Notes: generated by a model not told the origin, from the letters alone. A stretch of DNA of 64,000 nt from Streptomyces sp. NBC_01689 (GCF_036250675.1 NZ_CP109592.1:8246001-8310000), one strand, 5' to 3'. Positions 1 through 8,637 are shown, counted from the first letter of the stretch. Translations and numbers: made by a program.

Positions 1-1
1 C

Positions 2-406
2 GGGCCGCACCGCGGCCCCTGGCAGGACGAGTCGTGGCGCGGCTGGTGGGGCGACAACCCGCCCTACCACAACGACGTGTTCGTGCACACGCACCACCCG
101 CGGCCGTCGCTGACGATGGAGGGCGGGACCTCCTTCCACTTCACCGACGAGCCCGTCACCACGGTCCTGGAGCGCGCCTTCGAGGCGGCGGCGGGCCGGG
201 ACGTGCGCCTCGGCGGCGGCGCGGCCACGGTCCAGCAGTACCTTCGCGCCGGCCTCGTCGACGAACTGCACCTGGCCATCGTCCCCCGGCTGGTCGGGCG
301 GGGAGAGCGCCTGCTCGACCACCTGGGGGACGGGGTCGACGGCTACCGCGTCGCCGAACTCGTGAGCTCACCGGCCGCCACCCATGCCCGGCTGCTGCGC
401 CGCTGA
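2..406 (+). CDS. Dihydrofolate reductase / RibD C-terminal family protein (5' truncated)
   Basis: The frame is open from the left edge, so the N-terminus lies outside the window; 134 residues remain. The visible part carries a W-G-D-N-P-P-Y stretch, then F-V-H-T-H-H-x-R-P-S-L-T-M-E-G-G-T-x-F-H-F, and later G-G-A-x-T-V-Q-Q-Y-L near the C-terminus. These match the small actinobacterial DHFR-like reductases of the RibD_C fold, which bind NADPH through the glycine-rich loop. The usual length is about 185-200 residues, so roughly a third is missing. The substrate cannot be told from sequence; most members are uncharacterised and are not true folate enzymes. The family call is firm, the function is not. 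Confidence 0.75.
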   Translation, partial: GPHRGPWQDESWRGWWGDNPPYHNDVFVHTHHPRPSLTMEGGTSFHFTDEPVTTVLERAFEAAAGRDVRLGGGAATVQQYLRAGLVDELHLAIVPRLVGRGERLLDHLGDGVDGYRVAELVSSPAATHARLLRR

Positions 407-510
407 CGCGACATGACCGCGACGCGGGGCGTCGGGGATGCCCGGGACGCGGTTCCACCTCCGTGCGCACGGCCCGGCGGGCACCAGCCGTCGGTGCGTG
501 TGATCCGCGT

Positions 511-651
511 CGCGCGGCCGCGCCACGGTGCCGGATTCCCGGGATCCCCTCACTCGGCTGAGCCCCGTCGCGCCGTCGGGCCGGGGCCTCGGTCTCCGGT
601 ACCGGTACGCGCGGTCGCGCCACGGCGCCGGGTCCCCGTGAGCCCTCACTC
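511..651. repeat. Imperfect 44-45 bp direct repeat at the 3' end of the TetR gene
   Basis: Copy 1 (511-555) and copy 2 (608-651) share CGCGCGG, CGCGCCACGG, GCCGG and CCCTCACTC in the same order, at roughly 80-85% identity. Copy 2 runs over the stop codon of the neighbouring TetR gene at 646-648. It looks like a decayed local duplication of the gene end. No coding role is evident in the 407-645 gap. Confidence 0.45.
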
Positions 652-1260
652 CGCGTCGGACGGCGCCGTTCCGGGTGCCGGTGGCCGGGGGCCCGGCGCG
701 CCCGCGCGCAGACCGTCCATCACCAGGTCGAGGAGGCGCGCGGCACGCGGCTGCCAGTCCCCGTGGGCGTCCATCTGCCAGAGACCGGCGATCGCGAGGA
801 CGAAGTCGTCGGGGGTCACTCCCGGACGGATGGTCCCCGCCCGGTCGTTGGCGTCGAGCAGAAGGGAGACGGCCGAGGAGACCGCGCCGTGCCCCAGCCT
901 GGTCAGGGTGCCCCGGGTGACGGTGGACGCGCGCAGGGCCTCGGCCAGGCCCGCCTTGGCCATGGCGTACTGCGCCAGACGGTCCATCCACTCCCGCAGG
1001 GCCCGGTCCGGGGCGCGGGTCTCCAGCAGCTGGGCCGCGGTGTCGGCGAGCTGCTGCACCTCGTAGCGGTAGACCTCCAGGACCAGCGCCTCGCGGTTGG
1101 GGAAGTTCCGGTAGAACGTGCCCTGCCCCACGCCCGCCTTCTTGGCGATCGCGCTGAGCGGGGTGTCCGAGGAGCGGGTCAGCTCCGCCAGGGCCACTTC
1201 GAGGATGCGCTCGCGATTGCGCTGCGCGTCCGAACGCAGCGGGGCGTCCTTCCTCTGCAT
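646..1260 (-). CDS. TetR/AcrR family transcriptional regulator
   Basis: This 204-residue protein has an N-terminal TetR helix-turn-helix at about residues 10-55 (D-A-Q-R-N-R-E-R-I-L, then G-V-G-Q-G-T-F-Y-R-N-F). The remainder is a helical ligand-binding domain with an R-P-G-V-T-P-D-D-F motif common in streptomycete SbtR-type regulators. The ATG at 1260 is preceded on its strand by AAAGGGGGGGACGA, a strong ribosome-binding site. It is divergent from the molybdenum hydroxylase operon, and two matching palindromes lie in the intergenic region. It very probably represses itself and that operon, with an aldehyde, purine or related ligand as inducer; the ligand is inference. Confidence 0.85.
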   Translation of the reverse strand: MQRKDAPLRSDAQRNRERILEVALAELTRSSDTPLSAIAKKAGVGQGTFYRNFPNREALVLEVYRYEVQQLADTAAQLLETRAPDRALREWMDRLAQYAMAKAGLAEALRASTVTRGTLTRLGHGAVSSAVSLLLDANDRAGTIRPGVTPDDFVLAIAGLWQMDAHGDWQPRAARLLDLVMDGLRAGAPGPRPPAPGTAPSDAE

Positions 1261-1312
1261 TCGTCCCCCCTTTCCCCCGGCCGCGGAACCCCGCGGCGGA
1301 GCCCGGCCTTGA

Positions 1313-1364
1313 TAAGTGGACAGCTGTCCGCTAAGTTCGGCGTTAGTGGACAGCTGTCCACTTA
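1313..1364. promoter_or_regulatory. Paired TetR-type operators, GGACAGCTGTCC core
   Basis: The perfect 12-bp palindrome GGACAGCTGTCC occurs at 1318-1329 and 1348-1359. The second copy extends to an 18-bp perfect palindrome, AGTGGACAGCTGTCCACT (1345-1362). The centres are exactly 30 bp apart, close to three helical turns, which suits co-operative dimers on one DNA face. They lie 50-100 bp upstream of the TetR start and about 210 bp upstream of the 2Fe-2S subunit gene. Confidence 0.75.
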
Positions 1365-1572
1365 GGTTCACCATAGCGTGAGATCCGGCCATCGTGGACT
1401 GCCGGTGCCTCGCGAAACCGGTGTCGCCCCGCACCTTGTGCGGACGGCCACCGGTCCCTTTCTTCCCCCACCCCAGCCCACCCCCACTCATCGCACAGCG
1501 CCATTCCTTCCCCCGTGACCTCCGCGCCCCGTGACCTCCGCGCCCCCGCGACTCGGCGAAAGAAGGCTGATC

Positions 1573-2295
1573 ATGGCCCCATCGACGTCCAGCGCCATCA
1601 CTCTGAACATCAATGGCGAGAAATACACGCTGCCCGTCGACCACCGCACCACCCTGCTCGACGCACTGCGCGAGCGTCTCGACCTGACGGGTACCAAGAA
1701 GGGCTGTGACCAGGGCCAGTGCGGTGCCTGCACGGTACTGCTCGACGGGCGCCGGGCCGTCTCCTGTCTGCAACTCGCCGTGGCCGCCGAAGGCCGCGCC
1801 ATCACCACCATCGAAGGCGTGGCGGACGGGGAGCGGCTGCATCCGGTCCAGCAGGCCTTCCTCGACCTCGACGGCTACCAGTGCGGCTACTGCACACCGG
1901 GCCAGATCTGCTCGGCCCTCGGCGTGATCGAGGAGCACGCGGCGGGCTGGCCGAGCGCCGTGACCGCCGACGTACGGCCCGAGGCGGGTGTCCCGCCGCT
2001 CACCGCGGAGGAGATCCGTGAGCGGATGAGCGGCAACCTGTGCCGCTGCGGCGCGTACGTGTCGATCGTGCAGGCCGTCGCCCGCGCGGCCGGGGAGGGA
2101 ACGGTCCGCGCGGGAGAGGTTTCTGCCACGTGGGCGCTCCCGGAACCGGGCGTCCCGGAACCGGGCGTCCCGGAACCGGGCGACCCCGAACCGGCCGTCC
2201 CCGAACGGGGCGTCGGCGAACCAGGCGTCCCGGAGACGGGAGCGGCCGAGGTGCCCGTCGCGGCCGGTCCGGGCGTCGAGGAGGTCGCCGCATGA
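1573..2295 (+). CDS. Molybdenum hydroxylase, 2Fe-2S subunit (PaoA/XdhC-small-subunit type)
   Basis: This is the iron-sulfur subunit of a xanthine dehydrogenase/aldehyde oxidase family enzyme. The N-terminal plant-ferredoxin-type cluster is at about residues 40-75 (C-D-x-G-x-C-G-A-C-T, then S-C-L). The second 2Fe-2S domain has C-G-Y-C-T-P-G-Q and later C-R-C-G. ATG 1573 follows AGAAGG and gives the family-typical start I-T-L-N-I-N-G-E. Unlike E. coli PaoA, no twin-arginine signal is present, so the enzyme is probably cytoplasmic. The C-terminal 50 residues are an extra tail of imperfect P-E-P-G-V repeats. The stop overlaps the next start (ATGA), so the subunits are translationally coupled. Confidence 0.9.
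   Translation: MAPSTSSAITLNINGEKYTLPVDHRTTLLDALRERLDLTGTKKGCDQGQCGACTVLLDGRRAVSCLQLAVAAEGRAITTIEGVADGERLHPVQQAFLDLDGYQCGYCTPGQICSALGVIEEHAAGWPSAVTADVRPEAGVPPLTAEEIRERMSGNLCRCGAYVSIVQAVARAAGEGTVRAGEVSATWALPEPGVPEPGVPEPGDPEPAVPERGVGEPGVPETGAAEVPVAAGPGVEEVAA
2139..2240 (+). repeat. Tandem CCGGAACCGGGCGTC-like repeats encoding PEPGV units
   Basis: About seven copies of a 15-bp unit, the first three nearly identical and the rest diverging, encode (P-E-P-G-V)n with variants P-E-P-G-D, P-E-P-A-V and P-E-R-G-V. They form a flexible acidic-proline tail outside the conserved 2Fe-2S fold. Copy number is likely to vary between strains. Confidence 0.8.
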
Positions 2296-3284
2296 GGGAG
2301 TTCGGCTACGAGCGCGTCTTCGACGTGTCCGGCGCGGTGGCTCTGCTGGGTGCCGACCCCGAGGCCCGGTGTCTCGGAGGCGGCACCAACCTCGTCGACC
2401 TGATGAAGAGTGGCGTGGAACGGCCGGGCCGCCTCGTCGACGTACGGGAACTCCCCCTGGACAGGATCGAGTTCATCCCGGGAGAAGGGCTGCGCGTCGG
2501 GGCGACCGTGACCAACAGCGATCTGGCCGCGCACCCCGAAGTACGGCGCCGCTACCCGGCGTTGGCGCAGGCGGTGCTGGCGGGTGCCTCCGGTCAGCTG
2601 CGCAACATGGCCACGGTCGGCGGGAACCTGCTCCAGCGCACCCGCTGCGGCTACTTCACCGATCTGGCGAAACCCTGCAACAAGCGTGTACCCGGCAGCG
2701 GTTGCCCCGCCGTTCAGGGCGAGCACCACAACCACGCCGTCCTGGGCGCCTCCGCGCACTGCGTCGCCACCCACCCCTCGGACATGGCGGTGGCCCTCAC
2801 CGCCCTAGACGCCGTCGTCACGTACGAAACACTCGACGGGCCGGGGGAGTTGCCGCTGACGGAGTTCTACCTCCCGGTGGCCGACACCCCGCACCGGGAG
2901 ACCGCCCTGCCGCCCGGCGCGCTGATCACCGGCGTCACCGTGCCCGACACCCCCGTCGCCGCGTGCTCCCACTACCGGAAGGTGCGTGAGCGCGCCTCGT
3001 ACGCCTTCGCGATCGGGTCGGTCGCCGCCGCGCTCGATGTCCGCGACGGCGTGGTGCGCGAGGTGCGCCTCGCGTTCGGGGCGGTGGCGTCCCGGCCGTG
3101 GCGGGCCCGGGAGGCCGAACGGGCGCTGTCGGGGGGACCGGCGGACGCCGGGGCCTTCGCCGCCGCCGCGGACGCCGAACTGGCGGCGGCCGAACCGCTG
3201 CCCCACAACGGATACAAGGTGCCCCTCATGCGCAACCTCGTCGTGGCGACGCTGACCGGGCTCACCGAGGAGGCCGCCCGATGA
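2292..3284 (+). CDS. Molybdenum hydroxylase, FAD-binding subunit with extra 4Fe-4S motif (PaoB-like)
   Basis: This is a 330-residue flavin subunit of the CO-dehydrogenase/PaoB type. An FAD-binding motif L-G-G-G-T-N-L-V-D-L-M is at about residue 31, followed by A-T-V-G-G-N-L-L-Q-R. Immediately after comes R-C-G-Y-F-T-D-x-x-K-P-C-N-K-R with a further Cys at P-G-S-G-C. This cysteine insert is known in E. coli PaoB, where it binds an additional 4Fe-4S cluster, and it separates PaoABC-type aldehyde oxidoreductases from classical xanthine dehydrogenases. The ATG overlaps the previous stop by 4 bp and the gene ends in another ATGA overlap. Electron acceptor: probably not NAD, by analogy with PaoABC (inference). 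Confidence 0.88.
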   Translation: MREFGYERVFDVSGAVALLGADPEARCLGGGTNLVDLMKSGVERPGRLVDVRELPLDRIEFIPGEGLRVGATVTNSDLAAHPEVRRRYPALAQAVLAGASGQLRNMATVGGNLLQRTRCGYFTDLAKPCNKRVPGSGCPAVQGEHHNHAVLGASAHCVATHPSDMAVALTALDAVVTYETLDGPGELPLTEFYLPVADTPHRETALPPGALITGVTVPDTPVAACSHYRKVRERASYAFAIGSVAAALDVRDGVVREVRLAFGAVASRPWRAREAERALSGGPADAGAFAAAADAELAAAEPLPHNGYKVPLMRNLVVATLTGLTEEAAR

Positions 3285-3336
3285 CCACGACGACCACGAC
3301 GACCACGACGACCGCGACGACCACGACGGGCCCCAC
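3281..3336 (+). repeat. ACC/ACG trinucleotide tract encoding an N-terminal poly-threonine run
   Basis: Immediately after the start codon of the Mo subunit, ACC and ACG codons repeat with one GCG interruption, giving T10-A-T4. The real fold starts about 30 residues later at H-T-R-V-E-G. A near-perfect short repeat at a start codon is prone to slippage, and frame changes here would abolish the large subunit. Confidence 0.8.
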
Positions 3337-5452
3337 GGCCGCGGGGACGGCGGCCGTCGGCACCGCGCACACCCGGGTGGAGGGCCTGGCCAAGGTGACC
3401 GGTGCCGCCCGGTACGCGGGCGAGGTGCCCCATCCCGAACTCGCCCACGGCTGGCTCGTGCTGTCCACCGTGGCCCGGGGCCGTGTCCGCGCCGTGCGGT
3501 CCGCGCCCGTCCTCGCGATGCCGGGTGTCCTCGCCGTCCTGCACCACGAGAACGCCCCGCGCCTCAACTCCGCCTACACGAACGCCTTCGGTGTGCCCGA
3601 CCCGATCGCGCAGGTCTTCCAGGGGGACCGGGTGCCCTACTCCGGCTGGCCGGTGGCCCTCGTCGTCGCCGGGACACCCGAGCAGGCGAGGGAGGCGGCC
3701 GAGGCACTCGTCGTCGAGTACGACGAGGAGCCGCACGACGTCGAGTTCACCGCCGGACTCCCCGGTGTGTACACGTCGGAGAGCGCCCCCGCCGAGACGA
3801 AGGGCGACCTGGAGGCCGAACTCGCCGCGTCCGCCGTCGTCGTGGACGCCGAGTACCGCACCCCGGAGGAGCACCACAGCCCCATGGAGCCGCACGCGGC
3901 ACTCGCACGCTGGGACGGCGGCCGGCTCGAAGTGATCGACTCCAACCAGGGCAGCAGGTTCGTGGCGGACGAACTCGCGAAGCTCTTCTCGCTCGACCCC
4001 GGCTCGGTCCGGGTCCGGTCCGAACACGTCGGAGGCGGCTTCGGATCGAAGGGCACCCGCCCCCACTCCGTCGCCGCCGCGATGGCCGCGACCGTACTGC
4101 ACCGCCCGGTCCGGGTCGTCATGACCCGGCGTCAGATGTTCTCCCTCGTCGGCTACCGCAGCCCCACGGCACAGCGGGTCAGGCTCGGCGCCGACGCGGA
4201 CGGGCGGCTGCGCGCGGTCGAGCACCGGGCCGAGAGCCTCACCTCGACCGTCCACGAGTTCATCGAGCGCAGCGCCGAGTACGGGCGGGCGATGTACGGC
4301 TCCGACGCCCACCACTCGGTCAGCCGCGTCGTACGGCTCGACGTGCCGACCCCGAGCTGGATGCGGGCCCCGGGAGAGGCGCCCGGCTCCTTCGCGCTGG
4401 AGTCCGCGATGGACGAACTCGCGGAGAAGTGCGGCCTCGACCCGATCGAACTCCGGTTGCGCAACGAGCCGGACGTGGGTCCCGTCTCGGGACTGCCCTT
4501 CAGCAGCCGCAATCTCGTCCGTTGCTTCGAGGAGGGGGCCCGCAGGTTCGGCTGGGCCGGACGTGACCCGCGTCCGGGAGTCCGCCGCGAAGGCCGCTGG
4601 CTGCTCGGTACCGGCACGGCCGCGGCCACCTTCCCGATGCTGTCCGCCCCGTCCACGGCGGCTGTGACGGCGGAGCCCGACGGCACCTACACCGTACGGA
4701 TCACCGCCTCTGACATCGGGACCGGAGCCCGCACCGCGCTCACCCTCGTCGCCGCGGACGCGCTGGAGACGGAGCCGGAACGGGTCCGGATGCGGATCGC
4801 GGACAGCGACTTCGGTCCGGCGATGATCGCCGGCGGCTCGATGGGCACCCGGTCCTGGTCCTGGGCGATCCGGGTCGCCGCGGACGAGCTGCGCGAGCGG
4901 CTGTCGCTGGGCGGCGCCGTCCCGCCGGAGGGCATCACGGCACGCTCGGACACCTCGCAGGCCGTCGGCGCGCTGCCGCCGATGGAACGGCACACCTTCG
5001 GGGCGCAGTTCGCCGAGGTCGCCGTGGACGTCACCAGCGGGGAGGTGCGGGTGCGCCGGATGCTCGGCGTCTTCGCCGCGGGCCGCATCGTCAACCCGCT
5101 GACCGCGCGCGGTCAGTTCGTCGGCGGAATGATCTGGGGCCTGTCCATGGCGCTGCACGAGGAGGCGGTCCGGGACCGGGCCACGGGCGGCCATGTCGGA
5201 GCCGACCTGGCCGGATACCACTTCGCGGCGCACGCCGACGTACCGCACGTCGAGGCGGACTGGGTGGACGACCCCGATCCGGACGACCCGGTCGGCATCA
5301 AGGGCATCGGGGAGATCGGGGTCGTCGGAGCCGCGGCGGCGATCGCCAACGCGGTCTGGCACGCGACCGGCGTGCGCCACCGGAACCTGCCGATCCGCCC
5401 CGACCGGGTCCTGCTCGCGGGGCTCGCCGGGGAAAGGGGGCCCGGTGCTTGA
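3281..5452 (+). CDS. Molybdenum hydroxylase, molybdopterin-binding catalytic subunit (PaoC-like)
   Basis: This 723-residue large subunit belongs to the xanthine oxidase/aldehyde oxidase family. Cofactor-site motifs are E-H-V-G-G-G-F-G-S-K-G (about residues 245-255), M-R-A-P-G-E-A-P-G-S-F-A-L-E-S-A-M-D-E and, near the C-terminus, G-I-G-E-I-G-V-V-G-A-A-A-A-I-A-N-A, whose first Glu is the family's catalytic base. Length and order match PaoC/YagR. ATG 3281 overlaps the previous stop. It should hydroxylate aldehydes or N-heterocycles; the substrate is unknown. The operon's XdhC indicates a sulfurated molybdenum-cytosine or molybdopterin cofactor. Confidence 0.9.
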   Translation: MTTTTTTTTTTATTTTGPTAAGTAAVGTAHTRVEGLAKVTGAARYAGEVPHPELAHGWLVLSTVARGRVRAVRSAPVLAMPGVLAVLHHENAPRLNSAYTNAFGVPDPIAQVFQGDRVPYSGWPVALVVAGTPEQAREAAEALVVEYDEEPHDVEFTAGLPGVYTSESAPAETKGDLEAELAASAVVVDAEYRTPEEHHSPMEPHAALARWDGGRLEVIDSNQGSRFVADELAKLFSLDPGSVRVRSEHVGGGFGSKGTRPHSVAAAMAATVLHRPVRVVMTRRQMFSLVGYRSPTAQRVRLGADADGRLRAVEHRAESLTSTVHEFIERSAEYGRAMYGSDAHHSVSRVVRLDVPTPSWMRAPGEAPGSFALESAMDELAEKCGLDPIELRLRNEPDVGPVSGLPFSSRNLVRCFEEGARRFGWAGRDPRPGVRREGRWLLGTGTAAATFPMLSAPSTAAVTAEPDGTYTVRITASDIGTGARTALTLVAADALETEPERVRMRIADSDFGPAMIAGGSMGTRSWSWAIRVAADELRERLSLGGAVPPEGITARSDTSQAVGALPPMERHTFGAQFAEVAVDVTSGEVRVRRMLGVFAAGRIVNPLTARGQFVGGMIWGLSMALHEEAVRDRATGGHVGADLAGYHFAAHADVPHVEADWVDDPDPDDPVGIKGIGEIGVVGAAAAIANAVWHATGVRHRNLPIRPDRVLLAGLAGERGPGA

Positions 5453-6617
5453 CCTCGCCGACGAACTGCGCCGCTGGGCCGAGGAGGGCCGGGACTTCGC
5501 CGTCGCCACCGTCGTGAGTGTCGGCGGCAGCGCGCCGCGCGGTCCGGGCGCGGCCCTCGCCGTGGACGGTCACGGCACGGCCGTCGGCTCGGTCTCCGGG
5601 GGATGCGTCGAGGGCGCCGTGTACGACCTGTGCGTGCAGGCGCTGCGGGACGGCCGGACCGTGCTCGAACGGTTCGGACACAGCGACGCGGACGCCTTCG
5701 CGGTGGGGCTGACCTGCGGCGGTGTCATCGAGGTCCTGGTCACCCCGGTGCGCGCGGACGGGCCCGGCCGGAAGGTGTTCGAGGCGGCGCTCGGGGCGGC
5801 GGCCCGCGGCGAGCCGGCCGCCGTCGTCCGGGTGGCCCGGGGACCGGCCGGTCTGCTGGGCCGTGCGCTGCTCGTGCGCCCCGGCGAGACGTCCGGACCG
5901 GCGGTCGAGGGAGGCCTTGGAGGTCCCCCGGCGCTGGACGGCACCGCGGCGGACGAGGCCCGCGCCATGCTCACGGCGGGGCGCACCGGCACGGTCGGAC
6001 TCTCCGAGGACGGTTCGCGGTGCCCCGGGGGTGTGACCCTGTTCGTGGAGTCCAGCGTGCCGCCGCCCCGTCTGATCGTCTTCGGCGCCGTCGACTTCGC
6101 CACCGCGCTGGTACGGGTCGGCAAGTTCCTCGGCTACCACGTGACCGTGTGCGACGCCCGCCCCGTCTTCGCCACCCGGGACCGCTTCCCGGAGGCGGAC
6201 GACATCGTCGTCGACTGGCCGCACCGCTATCTGCGGCGCACCGGTACCGACGAGCGGACGGTCCTGTGCGTGCTCACCCACGACGCCAAGTTCGACGTAC
6301 CGCTGCTGGAGGCGGCGCTGCGGATGCCCGCGGCCTTCATCGGGGCCATGGGGTCGCGCCGCACCCACGAGGACCGTGAGCGCCGGCTGCGCGAGGCCGG
6401 ACTCACCGGGCGGGAGCTGTCCCGGCTGCGGTCCCCGATCGGGCTCGACCTCGGGGCCCGTACGCCCGAGGAGACCGCGCTGTCCATCGCCGCGGAGATC
6501 GTCGCGGCCCGTGAGGGCGGCACGGGCACTCCGCTGACCGGCTCGCGGACGCCGATCCACCGGGACGGGGGCGACGGCCCGTCCGACCGCGCGCCGGGCG
6601 CCCGCGAGGCCGCCTGA
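5445..6617 (+). CDS. XdhC/CoxI family molybdenum cofactor insertion/sulfuration protein
   Basis: The 390-residue protein has both XdhC domains. The N-terminal CoxI part contains V-G-G-S-A-P-R-x-P-G-A and S-G-G-C-V-E-G-A, followed by G-L-T-C-G-G. The C-terminal Rossmann-like XdhC_C part has R-L-I-V-F-G-A-V-D and F-I-G-A-M-G-S-R-R-T, ending in the conserved G-L-D-L-G-A-R-T-P-E-E. The usual G-x-G-H-V near the dinucleotide loop reads G-A-V-D-F. GTG 5445 overlaps the Mo-subunit stop and follows GGGGAAAGGGGG. XdhC-type chaperones bind the cofactor and present it, after sulfuration, to the apoenzyme, as the gene order suggests here. Confidence 0.88.
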   Translation: MLDLADELRRWAEEGRDFAVATVVSVGGSAPRGPGAALAVDGHGTAVGSVSGGCVEGAVYDLCVQALRDGRTVLERFGHSDADAFAVGLTCGGVIEVLVTPVRADGPGRKVFEAALGAAARGEPAAVVRVARGPAGLLGRALLVRPGETSGPAVEGGLGGPPALDGTAADEARAMLTAGRTGTVGLSEDGSRCPGGVTLFVESSVPPPRLIVFGAVDFATALVRVGKFLGYHVTVCDARPVFATRDRFPEADDIVVDWPHRYLRRTGTDERTVLCVLTHDAKFDVPLLEAALRMPAAFIGAMGSRRTHEDRERRLREAGLTGRELSRLRSPIGLDLGARTPEETALSIAAEIVAAREGGTGTPLTGSRTPIHRDGGDGPSDRAPGAREAA

Positions 6618-6777
6618 CGAGCGGTGGCCGAACCCGGTCTCCCGGTCCCGGCGCGGTGTCCGACGCAGTCGAATGACGGAAGCGGGAACCGGCCGGGTCG
6701 GCCAGTGTGGAGGTACCGGAAGGAACCCGGCCGGTACGCCACGGAGACCGGCCCGGACAGGGAACTGGGAGGCTGGA

Positions 6778-7710
6778 ATGGACACCATGCACGCGGTACG
6801 CGCCCATCGGCGGGGTGGCCCGGAGGTGCTGGCCCACGAGGTCGCTCCGCGCCCGGTTCCCGCCGCGGGCGAGGTGCTGGTCGAGGTGCGGTCCGCCTCC
6901 GTCACGCGGGGGGAACTGGACTGGGACGCCACCTGGACCGACAGCTTCGACGGCAGCGGCGCACCACGGCTGCCGATCGTGCCCTCCAAGGAGGTCTCGG
7001 GTGTCGTCGCCGCGCTCGGCTCCGGCGTGACGGAGTGGAACGTCGGCGACGAGGTGTTCGGGCTGATCCCGTTCACCCGGGACGGAGCGGCCGCGGAGTT
7101 CACCGCCGTGCCCGCGGCCGTGCTCGCCGCCCGGCCGGCGGCCCTCGACCACGACCACACGGCGGCGCTGCCCCTGGCCGGGCTCACCGCCTGGCAGGGG
7201 CTGGTCGTGCACGGCGGGCTGCGTGCCGGCACCCGTGTCCTCGTGCACGGCGGCGCGGGCGGGGTCGGTTCGATCGCGGTGCAGGTGGCCGCGGCCCTCG
7301 GTGCCTCGGTCACGGCGACGGCGAGTGCCGGGACCGCCGACTTCGTGCGGGGACTGGGCGCCGGGCATGTCGTCGACCACCGCGGCGAACGGTTCGAGGA
7401 TCTGGTCGAGGACATGGACCTGGTCCTCGACACGGTCGGCGGCGACACCCAGGAACGCTCCTGGCGGGTGCTGCGGCCCGGCGGTCTGCTGGTGAGCGTC
7501 GTCGCGCCGCCCGACGCGGCCCGGGAGGGCGGCAGGTTCTTCGTGGTCGAACCGGACCGTGCCGGCCTGGAGGCGCTGGCCCGCATGGCCGACGCCGGGA
7601 CGCTGGTCCCCCGGGTCGAGCGGGTCCTGCCGCTCACCCGGACCGCGGAGGCGTACGAGGCCCTGGAGAAGGGGCATCGCCGCGGCAAGATCGTCCTGCG
7701 CGTCGCCTGA
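6778..7710 (+). CDS. NADP-dependent quinone oxidoreductase-like protein (medium-chain reductase family)
   Basis: This 310-residue MDR-family protein lacks the catalytic and structural zinc ligands. An N-terminal GroES-like domain (P-S-K-E-V-S-G-V-V-A-A-L-G-S-G-V, G-D-E-V-F-G) is followed by a Rossmann domain with V-H-G-G-A-G-G-V-G-S-I-A-V-Q. ATG 6778 follows GGGAGGCTGGA. It probably reduces quinones or activated alkenes with NADPH. It is separated from XdhC by 160 bp, so it probably has its own promoter. Confidence 0.85.
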   Translation: MDTMHAVRAHRRGGPEVLAHEVAPRPVPAAGEVLVEVRSASVTRGELDWDATWTDSFDGSGAPRLPIVPSKEVSGVVAALGSGVTEWNVGDEVFGLIPFTRDGAAAEFTAVPAAVLAARPAALDHDHTAALPLAGLTAWQGLVVHGGLRAGTRVLVHGGAGGVGSIAVQVAAALGASVTATASAGTADFVRGLGAGHVVDHRGERFEDLVEDMDLVLDTVGGDTQERSWRVLRPGGLLVSVVAPPDAAREGGRFFVVEPDRAGLEALARMADAGTLVPRVERVLPLTRTAEAYEALEKGHRRGKIVLRVA

Positions 7711-7923
7711 GACGCGGCCCGGCGAAGTGACTCCGCGCGACCGTGGACCCGGGCTCGGCCGCGGCCGGCGTGTCCGGGCGGGTCGTGGCCGGTCGGGGGC
7801 CCGGGACGTGGCCTTGGGCGGTGAGCGGACCCGGGACGCGGCCGTCGGGTCAGGGACGCGGGCGTGGGTTCAGGAGCGCGGTCGCCGGCTCCGGAGTCGC
7901 GCCGGTAGCGGCTCGGAATTCGC

Positions 7924-8637
7924 TCAGGATTCGCCGGGCGCGGGGGAGGACGTCGCCGGGCGTGTGAGCCAGTCGTAGGCGGCGCGTGCCGTGAACTCGG
8001 CCTGGCCGCCGCGCACCAGCACGTCCGCCGTGCCGAACGCCGGATCGTCGGCCTGCGCGGCGACGTACGGGATCGCGAGGCACCGCATCCCGGCCGCGTG
8101 CGCGGCCGCGGCGCCGGGGGCGGCGTCCTCCAGGACCACGCAGTCCGCGGGCGCGGCCCCCAGGCGGGCGGCGGCCTCCAGGAAGACGTCGGGTGCGGGC
8201 TTGCCGTGGGCCACCTCGTCCGCCGAGACGACGGTCGCCAGGAAGGGAGCCAGGCCGGTTCCCGTCAGGATCGCCTCGATGGCCGCGGCCGAGGACCCCG
8301 AGGCCACCGCCATCGGGACCTTCGCGTCCGCCAGCAGTCCGACGAACGCGCGCATCTCCGGATAGACGTGCGTGGCGGCACGGGCCAGCTCCAGATAGCG
8401 CCGGTTCTTGTCGGCGAGCAGGACCTCCAGCGGGGCCCGCAGCCCGTAGCGCTCCTTCCAGAGGGCGAGCGTCTCCCGGGTGCTGATGCCCACGTACCGC
8501 TCGTGGTCGGCCCAGGTGAAGCCGGTGACGCCGTGCGCGGCGAGCATCTGCCGGCCGGCCTCGAAGTAGTTCGGCTCGCTGTCCACGAGAGTTCCGTCGA
8601 GATCGAAGATGACCGAGGTGCGGCCGAGAGCGCTCAT
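7924..8637 (-). CDS. HAD-superfamily hydrolase, beta-phosphoglucomutase-like subfamily
   Basis: The 237-residue protein has the HAD motifs in order: motif I F-D-L-D-G-T-L-V-D-S at residues 10-19 (nucleophile the first Asp), motif II V-A-S-G-S, motif III K-P-A-P-D-V, motif IV V-V-L-E-D-A. A four-helix cap follows motif I, as in phosphatases and phosphomutases that act on sugar phosphates or phosphoglycolate. It is followed upstream on the same strand by the Lrp/AsnC gene. The 213-bp gap before it (7711-7923) holds only degenerate GGGACGCGG-like repeats. Confidence 0.87.
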   Translation of the reverse strand: MSALGRTSVIFDLDGTLVDSEPNYFEAGRQMLAAHGVTGFTWADHERYVGISTRETLALWKERYGLRAPLEVLLADKNRRYLELARAATHVYPEMRAFVGLLADAKVPMAVASGSSAAAIEAILTGTGLAPFLATVVSADEVAHGKPAPDVFLEAAARLGAAPADCVVLEDAAPGAAAAHAAGMRCLAIPYVAAQADDPAFGTADVLVRGGQAEFTARAAYDWLTRPATSSPAPGES

